DNA of 64,000 nucleotides from Bryum argenteum (taxonomy: Eukaryota > Streptophyta > Bryopsida > Bryales > Bryaceae), in assembly GCA_037043015.1 (NCBI GenBank), contig CM073321.1, positions 11,850,001-11,914,000 of the forward strand, written 5' to 3'. The notes under the pieces were generated by a model. The model did not search any database. It worked only from the letters and a program-made list of their open reading frames with translations, and was not told the origin of the DNA. A program made the position numbers and the translations under genes. Shown piece by piece: positions 11,513 to 22,775 of this stretch. The stretch's first letter is position 1. Every line of letters starts with the position of its first letter.

Positions 11513-12474
11513 TAGTTCATAGTGGTGAGTGCTAGTATTGCAAGCTCCCATGGATTGACATTCATTTCTTGTATCTCCCAACTTTTGTCAAAATTTATCC
11601 ATTCTCACAAGGAGATTTTGCCATGTATTGGCCCCCATTCATGGCTTGGCCCCTAGTGTGTACCCTGAGGTGGCCTTCAATCCTCTCATATTACATTCCA
11701 TAAATTTTAACTATTCCTTGATGAGAGTATACTGATGTCTAACATTGGAGAGATCTAAGTATATATGAAATGTAGGTGAGCATGTGTGAGCATTTACTTT
11801 TCATAACTTTGGTATTACTGTGTTTGTCAATATTTAGACTTTCTATTTGGGCCTTAACTTTTCCAAATTGTATGGTCTATATTAATTGATGGGTATTTGG
11901 AAATTACTCCATCGTTGTGCATCTAATTTAGTAGTACTTATTATAAAAAACACTGTGCTTAAACAATTAATTCTATTATTGGCTATTTTTTGTCTGACAC
12001 CCTTCAACTAACCTAGGAGTATATTTATAATCTAGTACATATAATTGTAACTAATTTGCACATATTCTTTTTAAAAAATTAATTGTAGCATTATTTTTAT
12101 TGTATGTATTTGAATAGTTACTTATTTCCCTCTTACAAAGGTTGTTACTATTTTGTGATCATAAAATAAGAGAAATAAATAGGGAGACTAACAAATTTAT
12201 GAAAATATTCCACCCTATAAGTTTTTAACATATGGCAATAATGGCATCAACTTATAAATTTTTAATCATATTTGATATTGTACACGTATAGTACATTAGT
12301 ACTAAGATTTTATGTTAAATAAAATTGATTATTCGTATACTATGATTGATTGATTTGGGAATAGAATATTTTGAAGAGCCATCACTTCTTCATTTACAGT
12401 ATTTAATGGATAATATCACTTGTGGATAGGATTTAAGTTCTTGGTTTAAGATGTATGAATTACTATTCAGGCCT

Positions 12475-12509
12475 CTAGGGTTTAGGGTTTAGGGTTTAGG
12501 GTTTAGGGT
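12475..12509 (+). repeat. Interstitial telomere-like array (TTTAGGG, about 5 units)
   Basis: About five uninterrupted TTTAGGG units, the standard plant telomere repeat, embedded in otherwise AT-rich sequence. The equivalent place in the second tandem unit has about three units at 14999-15022. Confidence 0.9.
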
Positions 12510-13209
12510 CTTGAGGATTTGGGATAGATTTTATTTTAATTCTAGATTTGGTGTTGCAAAGCTTTGTGTGTGGAAGGAAAATAATGGATTCGTGTATGTA
12601 TGGTGTAGTTCTCAATTTTATTTTACATGGATAACAATTGCACTTCTCTACATCGCATAGTTATTATGTGCAAAATAATCTATTTTGTATTTATCATTTT
12701 TGATTGAAGATGTTATTGACATGGAATAAATCAAGCGTTTATTGCAAGGAATATATAGGTACAATATTCAACATTCAAAATAGGATTTAAGATTCCAGAG
12801 TCTTCAATCTCATAGCCTATTTTTAACCAATATTGGAATAGAGTTACTGTTGTAGGTCATGTGGCTCAAAGTTTGATTCAGTGAGCCTCATAGATCGCTA
12901 GATCATAACGTATGAGTACCCAAGTAGTATTTGTACGAAACATCATTGAATTCGTGAAGATTTATACTTTTGTGGAGTACACTCGAAATGGTTATGAACT
13001 TAAAATTTAAAGTTAAGATGTATCCGTGAAAAAAGAATATGTAGCATTTCATAAATCAACATAGGATTCCTTTTTTCATTGTGTACTAATTACTGAGGAT
13101 CGAGTAACAGAAATCTTTGAGGAATAAAAAAAGGATCCTATGCAATTTTGTAAGATTTCAATAATATATTTATAAAAAAAAAAAATAAAAATGTTTAAAA
13201 AAAAATTTA

Positions 13210-13420
13210 AAAAAACCCAGAGCGGCCCGCCATAGCGGCCGCCCATATCGGTCGGCCGCCATCGGTCCGCCGTCATCGGTCGAAGCGACCGGCGACCGGT
13301 CTGCCGACCACCCAGGCGTCGGACGACCGGCTGCGACCGGCGACCGGTCTGCCGACCGCCCAGGCGTCGGACGACCGGCCTGGCGAGCGGCGACCGGTCG
13401 GTAGGTCGTTCCGCGTACCC
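13210..13420. repeat. GC-rich block (internal 2)
   Basis: Repeated GCGACCGGTCTGCCGACC and CCCAGGCGTCGGACGACC words, related to the block at 10165-10500 and in the same position relative to the following non-coding unit. Confidence 0.75.
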
Positions 13421-14133
13421 CCTTCCCCCTCCTCCTCTTGCCTCTCCCGAACACACCCTGTTTGCACAACTTCGATCACTTCCCTGCGTTACATATTTGC
13501 TTTTTCAAAGTTACTTTATTGAGCCTGTATGGTCCACGTGGCGTCTAAATATGGACAGGGAATGTTATGACAAGAGAATGTCGGGAATATCTCTTTGTCC
13601 CAAACGAGAATGTTTTATGACAAAGATACTTTCGGCTTTAAATAAATCTATAATAAGGGACTCTCTTCAAGGGGAGTGAAGGCGAGCAAATCTCCAAGCC
13701 AATACACTCACTTTTTATGTTGTTGTACCCCAATTGGCTTGAATTGGAGTAGACATTTAAGAATCAATATAGTGGGGCCAATTTTCCCATTTGTGAAGCC
13801 ATTGGGAGTTGTTGCCCTTGTCTATAAGGAATGCAAAGGCCATGGGGCCAATTCTTATTATAAGCTAGAAACCATGTTTTTTATTGTACACATGATTTAT
13901 TTTTGTTAAGATATTCTTTCTTAACCCCTAAAGATCCATGGCCACCAAAGTGGAGGTTTCCTATTTCGGGCAGCTTAGATGAAGAGGTCAAAAGTAATAA
14001 TTTTTTATTAAATTTTGACAGGGTGCTCCTTACACCGCAAAGTGCATGTGGTAAAATTTGCATATCCGAATTCCAAATTTACAACCTACATCTAGAATAT
14101 TGAGGTTTGAAGTCCATAAAGGGTTGTTTAAAT

Positions 14134-14690
14134 GGGTGGAAGCACACTAGGGTGGATCACTTTTGATGTCACAGTGTCACACTTGACGAACTAAATTATT
14201 TTAAGCTTATTTAAATGAAGAAAATTACATATATGAATACGATTTAATGATTGACATTACTAATCCATACTAGGGTCCAATGGCAATTTTGCATGTCTAA
14301 TCTATATTTAGATTTATTCACTAAAATTCACAAAAGACGAGGAATTTTATAAAAAATTGTAAAAAAGATTTTTAACACTTTGGTTGGTTGATGAAGGAAG
14401 TGAACAAAATTCTAGAGGTGGGCCTAATTATTTTACTTTTTAATTCTTTTTTGGAATGATTCTAAAGTTAGGTTTAGATGTAATTACAGAATCACAATGT
14501 ACCACCTTTTAAAGTTTAGTATTTATTAAAATCCCTTCTAGAAGGATCTAAGCAATAAAGAATATGCCCACTTGTAGAATTTTCTTAGCTTCTTCCACCA
14601 ACCAACCAAAGTATTAAAAAACTTTTTTACAATTTTTTATTAAATTCCCCATTTCTGCCAAAACTGATCCACACTAGTGTGCTTTCACCC
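14134..14690. mobile_element. MITE with long interrupted inverted repeats, about 557 bp
   Basis: The ends GGGTGGAAGCACACTAG and CTAGTGTGCTTTCACCC are inverted repeats, and TGGTTGGTTGATGAAG-type sequence near 14390 pairs with CTTCCACCAACCAACCA near 14595. The left arm has about 150 bp (roughly 14165-14330) absent from the right arm, so one arm has an insertion or the other a deletion. Confidence 0.65.
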
Positions 14691-14998
14691 AAATTTAGTC
14701 TTTGTTTGGAATTCTTTTTTGGAAATATGTTCATGAACAATTTACTACTTGAGTTCCAAAGTGATCCAAGTCAAAAAGTTTGTCAATTTCACAAGGGTAG
14801 CCTTGAGAGATTACAAAAACAATCTTCACAATTTCTAGTAATTTCTGAATTAACTCTTACTTCGATTGATTGTTTTGAGAATAGAATATTTTAAAGAGGT
14901 TTCTCTTCTTCATTTAGAGTATCTCGTGGATAAAATCACTTGTCGATAGGATTTATGGTTTATGGTTTAGGATGTATGAATTACTCTTTAGGTTTCTA

Positions 14999-15022
14999 CG
15001 GTTTAGGGTTTAGGGTTTAGGG
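14999..15022 (+). repeat. Interstitial telomere-like array (about 3 units)
   Basis: Three TTTAGGG units in the same sequence context as the array at 12475-12509, showing that the telomere-like DNA was copied along with the tandem unit. Confidence 0.85.
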
Positions 15023-15704
15023 TCTTGGGATTTTGGGATAGATTTCATTTTAATTCTAGTTTTGGTGTTGCAAAGCTTTGCAAACACCATTGTGTGTGGA
15101 AGGGAAACAATGGATTCGTGTATGTATGGTGTAGTCCTCAATTATATTTTACATGGATAACAATTGCACTACTCTACATCGCATAGTTATTATGTGCAAA
15201 ATAGTTTATTTTGTATTTATCATTTTTGATGAAGATGTTATTGACATGGAATAAATCACACATTTATTGCAAAGATTATACTCGTACAATATTGAACATT
15301 CAACATTCAACATAGGATTTAGGATTATGGAATCTTCAATCTCATAGCCTATTTTTAACCAAGTGATGTTGTTCCAAAATAAGTGTCCTATATTAAAATG
15401 AGGATACTCCATATTACATTCTCAACCATGCAATATTGGAATAGATTTACTGTTCATGTGGCTCAAAGTTTGATTCATAAAACCAATGGCCAATTAATTT
15501 ACAAAAGGAAAATAGAGAAGAAAGATAGTGATTGGACCCAAATGTATGCCTCCTGTATGAAACATCTATGAATTTGTGAAGATTTATACTTAAAAGAGTA
15601 GACTGGAAATGGTTTTGTTCTCAATATTTAAAGTGAAAATGTATCCGTGAATAAAGAATATATAGCATTTCAGAAATCAACATAGGATTCATTTTTTCAT
15701 TGTG

Positions 15705-15855
15705 TTCGGCCGACATCGAGCGGCCAGGTTCGGCCGGCCAGATCGGTTGGCCGTTAGCGGTCGGCCGCGATCGGTCGGCGCGAACGACCGGCCACGATCG
15801 GCCGACCCCGATCGGTCGACCGGATCGACCGGCCGGCGAGCATCACTCGCGGCCT
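15705..15855. repeat. GC-rich block (internal 3)
   Basis: CGGCCGACATCGAG, GGCCGGCC and CGATCGGTCGGC words; it lies just upstream of the coiled-coil gene, as the left subterminal block lies upstream of the kinase-like gene. Confidence 0.7.
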
Positions 15856-16115
15856 TGAGAATGTCACAAAGTTAATACCAATAATTTTACTTGCAACCCA
15901 CAAACATGCAAGGATGATCACTTTCTTCATCGTGCTGAAGAAGTTTGGGTGGCATTGTTTGGAACTCGTCCCAAGAGCAGAGGTTACTTTCCTATACGCT
16001 TTTGAGCATGGTGTATGCTAAGCTAATATTGAAGCGGAAGGTGAACTCGAGCACATTCACGGCGAGTAGTGCATTTCCTCTTTGAATCGGGAGAAATCAG
16101 AAGGAGATCCCAGAT

Positions 16116-17897
16116 ATGTTTGATCTAGAATCAAACTCTACAAAGGCCTTATTGCAGCACTTGAGGAGGAAAACTCATAATACGGCGGTGAAGGATTCTC
16201 CTCCAACAACCACGACACAGCAGGAGGATGGAAGGAATATGGTTGCCACAGATGCGCCAATTGTAGAACCAACTATAACTCATAGGCTCGAAGGTGCAAA
16301 CGTAGTTGAAGAACCTCATGTAATTCTGGTCCCAACATCAGAGGAGGCAGGGCCAAGTGAACCACGGGAAACCAGATCACCAACGGATGCCATGGATGAC
16401 ATGGATCCCGATTCGGGTATGGTGGGAAATTTCGAGGAGTATCTGTGTACGGTACCAAGCAATAAGAAATTGGAGGAGTGGCTGAACACCGCACAAAAAA
16501 TGGCAGATTTGTGCAATGAGGTAGATAAAGAGAGAAGATTGCCAGAGAATGATTGGGGAGTTACCTTGGCTAATCACATAGTTGGTGTAGGGACCATCTT
16601 AAAGCAGGGGTCACAAATACTTGCTCGTATGGCTCCTGGTTTTGTAAAGATGAGTCACGCTATGGCAGGTATCATGCCCAACGTTCTACAGGCTGCCATA
16701 AATTATGAGGCAATCATAGATCGATTCCACCCTCTACTGAAGGACCGAGTGAAGACTGAGCTAAACATTGTGAAACAACAGAAACAACACCAAATTACGC
16801 AACGTCTCCTTGACGAGTTTTACAGGGAATTGTGGTTGTTTGGCCAAGGTCCTGCTAGCGAGTATGTGGCAAAGTACCAAAAAGCAATGCGCCAAAGGGA
16901 TGCGTTAGAAGACTTAGAAGAAGGTGACAAGTTTGTTCCATCACAGAATGACACTCAAGGGGCTTCATGTAGTCATGTTGTTCCAGAATGTGATGCGGGT
17001 GGTAAAGAGGATGGTGAAAAGGATGGTAATAAAGATAAGGGGAAGACCATTGTTGGGACTTCTGATAGTCTTTTTCTTTCACAAATTGATGCGGGTGGTA
17101 AAGAGGATGGTGAAGAAGATAAGGGAAAGACCTATATCAGGGATTTATCTCGTCTTAAAGAGGTTGGTGGAGAGGATGGTAAAGAAGATAAGGGAAAGAC
17201 CATTATCGTAATAGACGATGATGACAATGATGACATTCCGTGGGAAATGAAGTTGGAGATATCACAAAAGGAGAGAGATGATGCACAGGCTGAGCTTGCG
17301 CGAGCATGGGCGATGAAGTTCGAGGCAGCGAAGAAGGAGAGAGATGTTGCAGTTGCGACATTGGAGGAGGAAGCAAAAGCATGGTCAATCAAGTTGGAGG
17401 CTACAAGTAAAGAGAGAGATGATGCAGTCGCTGAATTGGAGGCATTCCGGAAAACCTTCAAAATGGTAGATTCTGCAGAGGTAATCCGACTACGCATACT
17501 ACCATGGTTGGGATGGGTTCATCGACTTCAAGATAGGTGGAGCTTGGTTTCGAGGGCAAAATACGATCTCAGATCGATTGCAGCTACATCAAAAGATTCA
17601 CGTGAAGTTGTAGATGCTTCATTGGAGAAGTTATTTACGAACAGATCGAAAAAACGATATGACCTTGTAGAGGTCACTTTTTGGGGGGATATTGAAGAGA
17701 TGATGGAGCGTACAAACTACTTTAAGATGGGACGAAACAATGATGTTGATTGGACTTTGGAGATAGAGGAAGGATGGGCGCCGTATAGTAGATTCTCATC
17801 GCATCTACAAGAGTCAGCTCGCATTGTAATCAACACATGCAACCCTCCTCCCGCAATACTTTCATGTTACTTGCATATGCCGATATGCGATGACTAA
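16116..17897 (+). CDS. Coiled-coil protein with acidic repeats, unrecognised
   Basis: An open frame of 593 codons from ATG 16116. Residues 1-110 are polar and probably disordered; 115-280 look folded and helical (AQKMADLCNEVDKERR onward). From about 291 three imperfect repeats follow, each with GGKEDG or GGEDGK and then DKGKT, at about residues 291, 324 and 348. The third leads into an acidic DDDDNDD. Residues 378-450 are a heptad-type coiled coil made of three repeats of KERDD/KERDV-like units. Near the end are paired Cys and His (NTCNPPP, SCYLHMPICDD) that run directly into CPVCRSPF of the next frame at 17890, suggesting one protein with a RING-like finger split by a frameshift. It lies next to a GC-rich block in the right half of the hAT-type element, convergent with the transposase. 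A cargo or accessory gene; function unknown. Confidence 0.65.
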   Translation: MFDLESNSTKALLQHLRRKTHNTAVKDSPPTTTTQQEDGRNMVATDAPIVEPTITHRLEGANVVEEPHVILVPTSEEAGPSEPRETRSPTDAMDDMDPDSGMVGNFEEYLCTVPSNKKLEEWLNTAQKMADLCNEVDKERRLPENDWGVTLANHIVGVGTILKQGSQILARMAPGFVKMSHAMAGIMPNVLQAAINYEAIIDRFHPLLKDRVKTELNIVKQQKQHQITQRLLDEFYRELWLFGQGPASEYVAKYQKAMRQRDALEDLEEGDKFVPSQNDTQGASCSHVVPECDAGGKEDGEKDGNKDKGKTIVGTSDSLFLSQIDAGGKEDGEEDKGKTYIRDLSRLKEVGGEDGKEDKGKTIIVIDDDDNDDIPWEMKLEISQKERDDAQAELARAWAMKFEAAKKERDVAVATLEEEAKAWSIKLEATSKERDDAVAELEAFRKTFKMVDSAEVIRLRILPWLGWVHRLQDRWSLVSRAKYDLRSIAATSKDSREVVDASLEKLFTNRSKKRYDLVEVTFWGDIEEMMERTNYFKMGRNNDVDWTLEIEEGWAPYSRFSSHLQESARIVINTCNPPPAILSCYLHMPICDD

Positions 17898-18823
17898 ATC
17901 GGTATGTCCAGTATGTCGCTCCCCATTTAGCACGAGATTCTACGAGATGATGGGCATACGAGATCTTATGCCACCAGGGCACGAGTTCAACCAATGGAAT
18001 CTTCCACTGAATCAGTACCCAAAAATATTTCTAAACTACTCTGATTGGGGAAATGCACTTGACTGGAGTACGTCCGAATCAAAACACCAACTAGCCATTC
18101 AATATGGTGGGGATCATGATCAGTTATTCTGGATGACACAAGATTACGAAATAGAGATAAGGGCGAGGAATCTTGAAGGTGATGAGCAACGAGAGTTGTT
18201 TTGTCGTAATTTTGGAGGGCATTGGAGCGTCGAACACAACCGTTTCTTTCGATTTCCTCCAAAGAGAGTGGAAAAGGGAGAAGATGGTTCGTGGCACAAA
18301 ATAACCGATTCAACCGGCTTTGGTGAGGAGTACAAGAAGTACGATCATACTCCAATTGGAAGAGCTATGGTCCTTGCAAAATTGGCTATGGTCCGGTATA
18401 TATATATACCGGACTTCGATACCGGAAAATTCTTTTGAAGATGTGGAGGTCTCTTATTGGGATGCGGTGAAGAAGTTTGATACGCGTATCGATGACGCCA
18501 TCACATTTTGGAGAGAATGTCTTTTAAACCCAAAAGGCACACAACTTCTTTTATTGGATGAGTTCGAAGGTGTTGTACAGGATGTCGTTGCAAAGATCGA
18601 GAAGGCCATGGAAATCTTACATAACAAACAAGTGAATCCTAGCAAAAAGCGGAAGAGGCAATCGGTCGGAGATGGGGAGGATAGTTGGCAGGCGGAGATG
18701 AGAGGCGAAATTGCAGCCGTGGATCGAGAGTATGAAGAGGGCGGTCGAATTGCTCGTCCAAGTCAAAGACCGCGTATTCGTAGTATAGCTCAGATTGGTC
18801 AATCGGGTGGATCTTCAGTTTGA
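17890..18823 (+). pseudogene. RING-like continuation of the coiled-coil gene, frameshifted
   Basis: Two overlapping frames (17890-18438, then 18320-18823) continue the upstream reading. The first begins with SVCPVCRSPF, the usual last Cys pair and following residues of a RING finger, and continues with a Trp-rich segment (WNLPLNQYPKIF, NALDWSTSESKH, GGHWSVEHNRFFRF). The second frame has an amphipathic stretch and a basic tail with KKRKRQ, a possible nuclear localisation signal. The switch lies in or just after the AT-rich palindrome at 18391-18414. Frames 0, +1 and +2 are used in turn from 16116 to 18823, so two small indels, or unseen short introns, separate them. If whole, the protein would be about 900 residues. 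Ubiquitin-ligase activity is possible but the first zinc ligands are not clear. Confidence 0.5.
18391..18414. repeat. 24-bp perfect palindrome
   Basis: GTCCGGTATA followed by its exact reverse complement around a central TATA. It lies where the reading frame of the coiled-coil/RING gene changes. A (TA)n microsatellite follows at about 18862-18900. Confidence 0.8.
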
Positions 18824-19226
18824 AGTTGGAACGGATGTTGGACCTTAAGTTGCACGTATATAACTATATATAACTATATATATATATATATATATATATG
18901 CTTTTTCTAGGTTGTATGGATGTTGTTTTAAAAATGATGAAACTGCCACCATTGATCCATGGGGCTTCATTTTTGAAGTAAAGGGTTGCAATCTTTCTGA
19001 TTTAATGTGCATTTCTTCTCTATGCTTGAGAGTGAAGACCATCGTGCGACAAGTATGTAAAGATATATGTAATTTTTTTCAACACATTAAATGTAGTCAT
19101 GTAGACAATAGAATCTCCAAATGCATTTGGAGTATAACAATAAAGTACTACAATAAACTATAGCTACAATTTCTATAATAAGTATACATTCTATGAACCT
19201 ATACTACATAAAGATGCCAAATTCAA
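18824..19226. other. Spacer with TA microsatellite
   Basis: Holds an alternating TA run (about 18862-18900) and the 3' ends of the two convergent genes. Nothing else is recognised. Confidence 0.6.
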
Positions 19227-22135
19227 CTACTCATCAGGACCAGAGGATTGCTCATAATCGCTATCTCCCTTCACTTCAGCTCCTCTAGACCCCGTAGGAT
19301 CATATTCATAATCGCTTGGAACCTCTTCTTTGATCTTGGGTTTATTCTCTGGACATTGTATATTCCCATACTTATGCGAAGTATAAAATTCGGGGAGATT
19401 TAGAGGGATCTTTGGTTTTTTAGGCGGAACAATTGGAACCGTTACAGATTTTTGTTTATGCGACTTGGAAGTGCCAAGCATGTGCTGTAACCCCGTGGCA
19501 GTACGAGGAACATTGGCATTTTTTAAATACCTGCCCAACGGTACATCAGAGTCACTAGAGATGCTGCCATATTTGGCTCTTGAAAGGGATACTAAACCCA
19601 TAGAGGATTTCTCCAAGGTTGTCGTAACCCTTGCAGTAGAGGGTTGAAATAAAGCACGGGGAGTAGCACATTGTAAAGATAGTTGATCCTTACAACCGGA
19701 TGCGATACTCTCCGCGACCGGATCAGAGCTTATAGTGCCCGCAGTAGTATTGCACACAGTGGTCTTCACATCTATCGCCTCCTTTTCCAACCGTAAACCA
19801 CTAGCGAGAGCAGGTAGGACCTTATTGATTTTTCCATGCCGCCTTGTGTCATTAACCGAGCTAACGGCTGCTCATCATCTAGATCATCCACCGAAACACC
19901 ATGAGCGATAAAATCACCATTAGCATCTTGAACATTTGGAGCATCTTCATCATTTGAAGCAGGGAAGAAAGTCATATCATCGTCTTCATCACCAAATTCA
20001 AAAATATCATTGTCATCCGTCTCTGATTCGTCCTCGACAGCTTCCTCATCGTTCTCATGTACTTGGTCTTCCTCTAAATCCAAGTTCTCTCTATACCATC
20101 GCCCATCGTCACTCAACTTCTTATTCGCAAGCAATTTCGAGTTGGAATATATGTAGACCAAGTCATCAGCTCTCCCCGGTAGTAACCGATTCCGTTTCTT
20201 GTCGTGAACATAAGAGTAGCTACTCCACTTGCGTTCGCAAGCCGACGAGGACACGGTCTGTGCTAGTATTCGCTTTGCAATTAGAGAGAGGAGCTTAGCA
20301 CAAGCACCTTCAAACTCCCACCATGCATGTGGAGCTAGTTTTTGAGTATGAGGCTCCAACATGTCATGGAATGGTGGACCCCTTACTCGAAACGCCTGAA
20401 ATTCACTCACCACGTCTGCGTAATCCTCCGCGGGATATACTTTTTGTAAAACACGCTTGCAAGCTATTGTAAGATCGAGATCGTCAGCTAACTCTTGGTC
20501 ATGTAGTAAATAAGGATTTAAAAGTGCAGCCGCGCCATGTAAATCAGTTGTCATGTTTCGTTTCCGATGATAAAACTCCTCTTTTGCAGTGGCCACCTCA
20601 AGTGGTTCCAATGAGATTGGCGGTGCATGCAAAGTATAGATCATGATATGCCAAGCCTTGCCCGTACTAGGAGCCTTGCTGTTGAATTCTCTCAGAGCGT
20701 AGACTACGAGGGCCACCATATCCTGTAATCTTTTACATTGCTCCCAAAAGTCATCGCTCAACACCACCTTTTTGACCTTACGGGAAAATATAAGCTTATC
20801 TCTAGCTGATACCGTCTTCTTCGAGGCATAGGCTGTGAACATAGGGTCGACAACAACTTGCTCCAATCATTCCTTGACCTCCAACAAGCGATCTATCATT
20901 ATGAATTGACTAGAGAATCTTGTTTTCCCAGACATCAGTAGGCTGAATTTTGCCTCGTGTTTACGAAACACAGCTAGGGGCATTTGTCGCCTCTTAATAA
21001 ACTTGACCATTCTCTTCGCCATGACCAAAGTATTCGCCATCCATCCAGCCTTTCCCCAATCCTCCAACAACAAGTCCATTGCATGTGTCGCACACCCTTG
21101 CATGAAAATGTGCGGATATTTCTCAAGGACTATTCTTGAGGCATTGAGCATTACAGAAGCATTGTCTGTGCATACTTGAACAATGTTCTCTGGTCCAACT
21201 TGTTCTATGTACTTCAACATGAGAGTTGACATGTACACCGCTGTTTTTTCTATGCCAGTAGTATCCACAGCACCAAGAAAAAGCTCTCCAGCTTGAGTCA
21301 CGAGCATCGCATTCACCAAAGGGCGACTAGTCACAGATGACCATCCATCCATAGTCAAAGTTCCTCCAAACTTCCGAAGGCTCTCAGAGAGTCTACTATC
21401 TAGTTTCTTTTGTAACTCCGTCTTTACTTCTACTAACAACCTTGTCCGAATGTCATGGTAAGATGGTGGAGCATAGGATTTTCGAAATCCAGCAGTCTTC
21501 ATCACGGCAGCTTTGAACACATCATTGCGGGCTACTGAGAATGGTATATTTGCTTCGTAAAAAAATTTCGCCCAGAGTTTATCCAACTCTCGCCTATCCG
21601 CTTCTGCAAAAGTAGCTTCAATTGAAGATTGGTTGGTTTGCTTCATAGATCCAAACATCGGGCAAGTATCCTTAATTCCCCTCATAAGGATGGAAGAAGC
21701 AGAGGTTGACCCAACCAAAAGATTTGCTGAATTCATGGGGGTGCCTAGCGAGGACCCTACACAAGAGTCACTCCTAGGGGTTTCTGGAATGTCATGTTTT
21801 GAGGCACCCGGAACGTCCGCAGATGGAGTAAGAGAACATTCACCAAGAAATACGTCCAATTCCCCGTTATATGGACGGAACTCCCCGCCACATCTTAAAA
21901 ATAACTGCCTAATTCCCCTAGGAAGTTTTGGGCAAAAGGCAAAACTCGAATCCCTATGTCCAGAAATCTTCTCGTACCCATAATGACTCAGATTCTGACT
22001 CTTCCTCTTAGAAACTATTACATGACATAGGAAGCACTGTATGAAGGACCCGGACGCTTTGCCTTCCTTCTCGATGTCTCTAAACCAAGGCTCATATGGA
22101 GCAGGGCCCACTTTGATAAATAGGACGCCTCAAAG
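19227..22135 (-). pseudogene. hAT-family transposase (BED-like, DUF659, C-terminal dimerisation)
   Basis: Read on the - strand in three consecutive pieces. 22135-20867: a BED-like start (CFLC, then HYGYEK), then the DUF659 region with the conserved order WAKFFYEANIPFSVA, TMDGWSSVTSRP (about residue 253) and CTDNASVM (about 314); the two Asp residues fit the first two catalytic acids of the hAT RNase H-like fold. A single in-frame TGA at 20867-20869 separates this from 20866-19772. That piece carries the C-terminal hAT signature with WWEFEGACAKLLSLIAKR and SSSACERKWSSYS, then an acidic tail. Near 19830 the frame shifts once more into 19790-19227, a low-complexity tail ending in acidic residues. 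No ATG opens the first frame (it can begin only at GTG 22111), so the true N-terminus is in another frame or exon. Cuts and joins the element's ends in the family; this copy is probably inactive. It is likely the enzyme that once moved the surrounding element. Confidence 0.85.
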
Positions 22136-22310
22136 TCATAAACAATGGTGGGACCGGGACGTGAAAAAAAATGGCAAGAGTTCCTTACGGAAATCCCCAC
22201 TTCCGAACTCAATACCTACCAAGCAATGTACACATAAAATGAATTATGCAGCTCAAAGGCCTTCGAAAGTGTTCATAATTCGGAAGTGAAATGATACTCT
22301 ATGTCTCTTC

Positions 22311-22320
22311 TCTTATATAC
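22311..22320 (-). promoter_or_regulatory. TATA box of the hAT transposase
   Basis: GTATATAAGA on the - strand, about 180-200 bp upstream of the first coding positions and between the gene and the right GC-rich block. Confidence 0.55.
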
Positions 22321-22384
22321 CATCCAACTCTAAATATGACCGTTGCAATTTGAAATTGAAATGCTCGACAACCGTTGGATGCTG

Positions 22385-22640
22385 AAGGGGGCGATCTGGT
22401 CACAGGCGGTCGCCGGACGGGACGGCCGGTCACCCGGGATTGACGGCCGGACCGACGACCGGTCACTCGGGATTGACGGCCGGACCGAAGGCCGGACCGG
22501 TGGGCCGACGGCCGGTCGCCCTTGCCGACGGATGGTCGCCCTCGCCGACGGATGGTCGCCTTTGCCGACGGCCGGCCAGCCGACCGGTCGGACGGGCCGA
22601 CGGCGAGCCGGAAGACCGGTCGACGGGGTGGTTCGACCAA
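22385..22640. repeat. GC-rich subterminal block (right)
   Basis: Repeats of GACGGCCGGACCG, GCCGACGGATGGTCGCC and related words, partner to the block at 6225-6420. Between it and the terminus lie several GGACGTCCG palindromes (22725-22750), matching GGACGTCCGTCC near 6083 at the left end. Confidence 0.7.
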
Positions 22641-22775
22641 TGAACGCACACCGATGGTCATTTACCCTTAGTAAAAAGACCAGAATTTCTAAGTCATGGA
22701 CGGTCTCAGACCCCCGTCGGACTTTCGACGGACGTCCGCCGGACGTCCGGACGTCTGGACGCTGTGACATCCCTG

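Larger units (their letters stand above)
10501..13205. repeat. Non-coding tandem unit, copy 1
   Basis: Bounded by GC-rich blocks. Its start (10500-11100) and end (12330-13090) are closely similar to 13400-13960 and 14860-15705. Shared words include GTTTGCACAA, GTCCACGTGGC, TAAATATGGACA, ATAGTGGGGCCAATTTTC and, at the far end, the telomere-like repeats. The middle parts differ because each copy has its own MITE. No coding frame is supported. Confidence 0.75.
13421..15705. repeat. Non-coding tandem unit, copy 2
   Basis: Second copy of the unit at 10501-13205, shorter, and with a different MITE in its middle. Copy and spacing give a GC-block / unit / GC-block / unit / GC-block arrangement. Small open frames here carry no recognisable domain. 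Confidence 0.75.
6041..22775. mobile_element. Large hAT-type DNA transposon, about 16.7 kb, with cargo
   Basis: The left end reads CAGAGATGTCA and the right end, read on the - strand, CAGGGATGTCA: ten of eleven match and the form is that of hAT termini. Both ends are flanked by GTTACGGG. Subterminal DNA at both ends is rich in GGACGTCCG and then in CCGGTCGG blocks. A DUF659/hAT transposase is encoded near the right end on the - strand. The interior also carries a kinase-like gene, a Tyr/Gly-rich gene, a coiled-coil/RING-like gene and a duplicated non-coding unit. The element lies within the G-rich arm of a second fold-back repeat, whose halves are 5985-6040 and 22776 onward. An alternative is two or more adjacent hAT-derived modules (6187-10500 and 15705-22640, each GC-block flanked with convergent genes) that moved separately. 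Confidence 0.6.
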
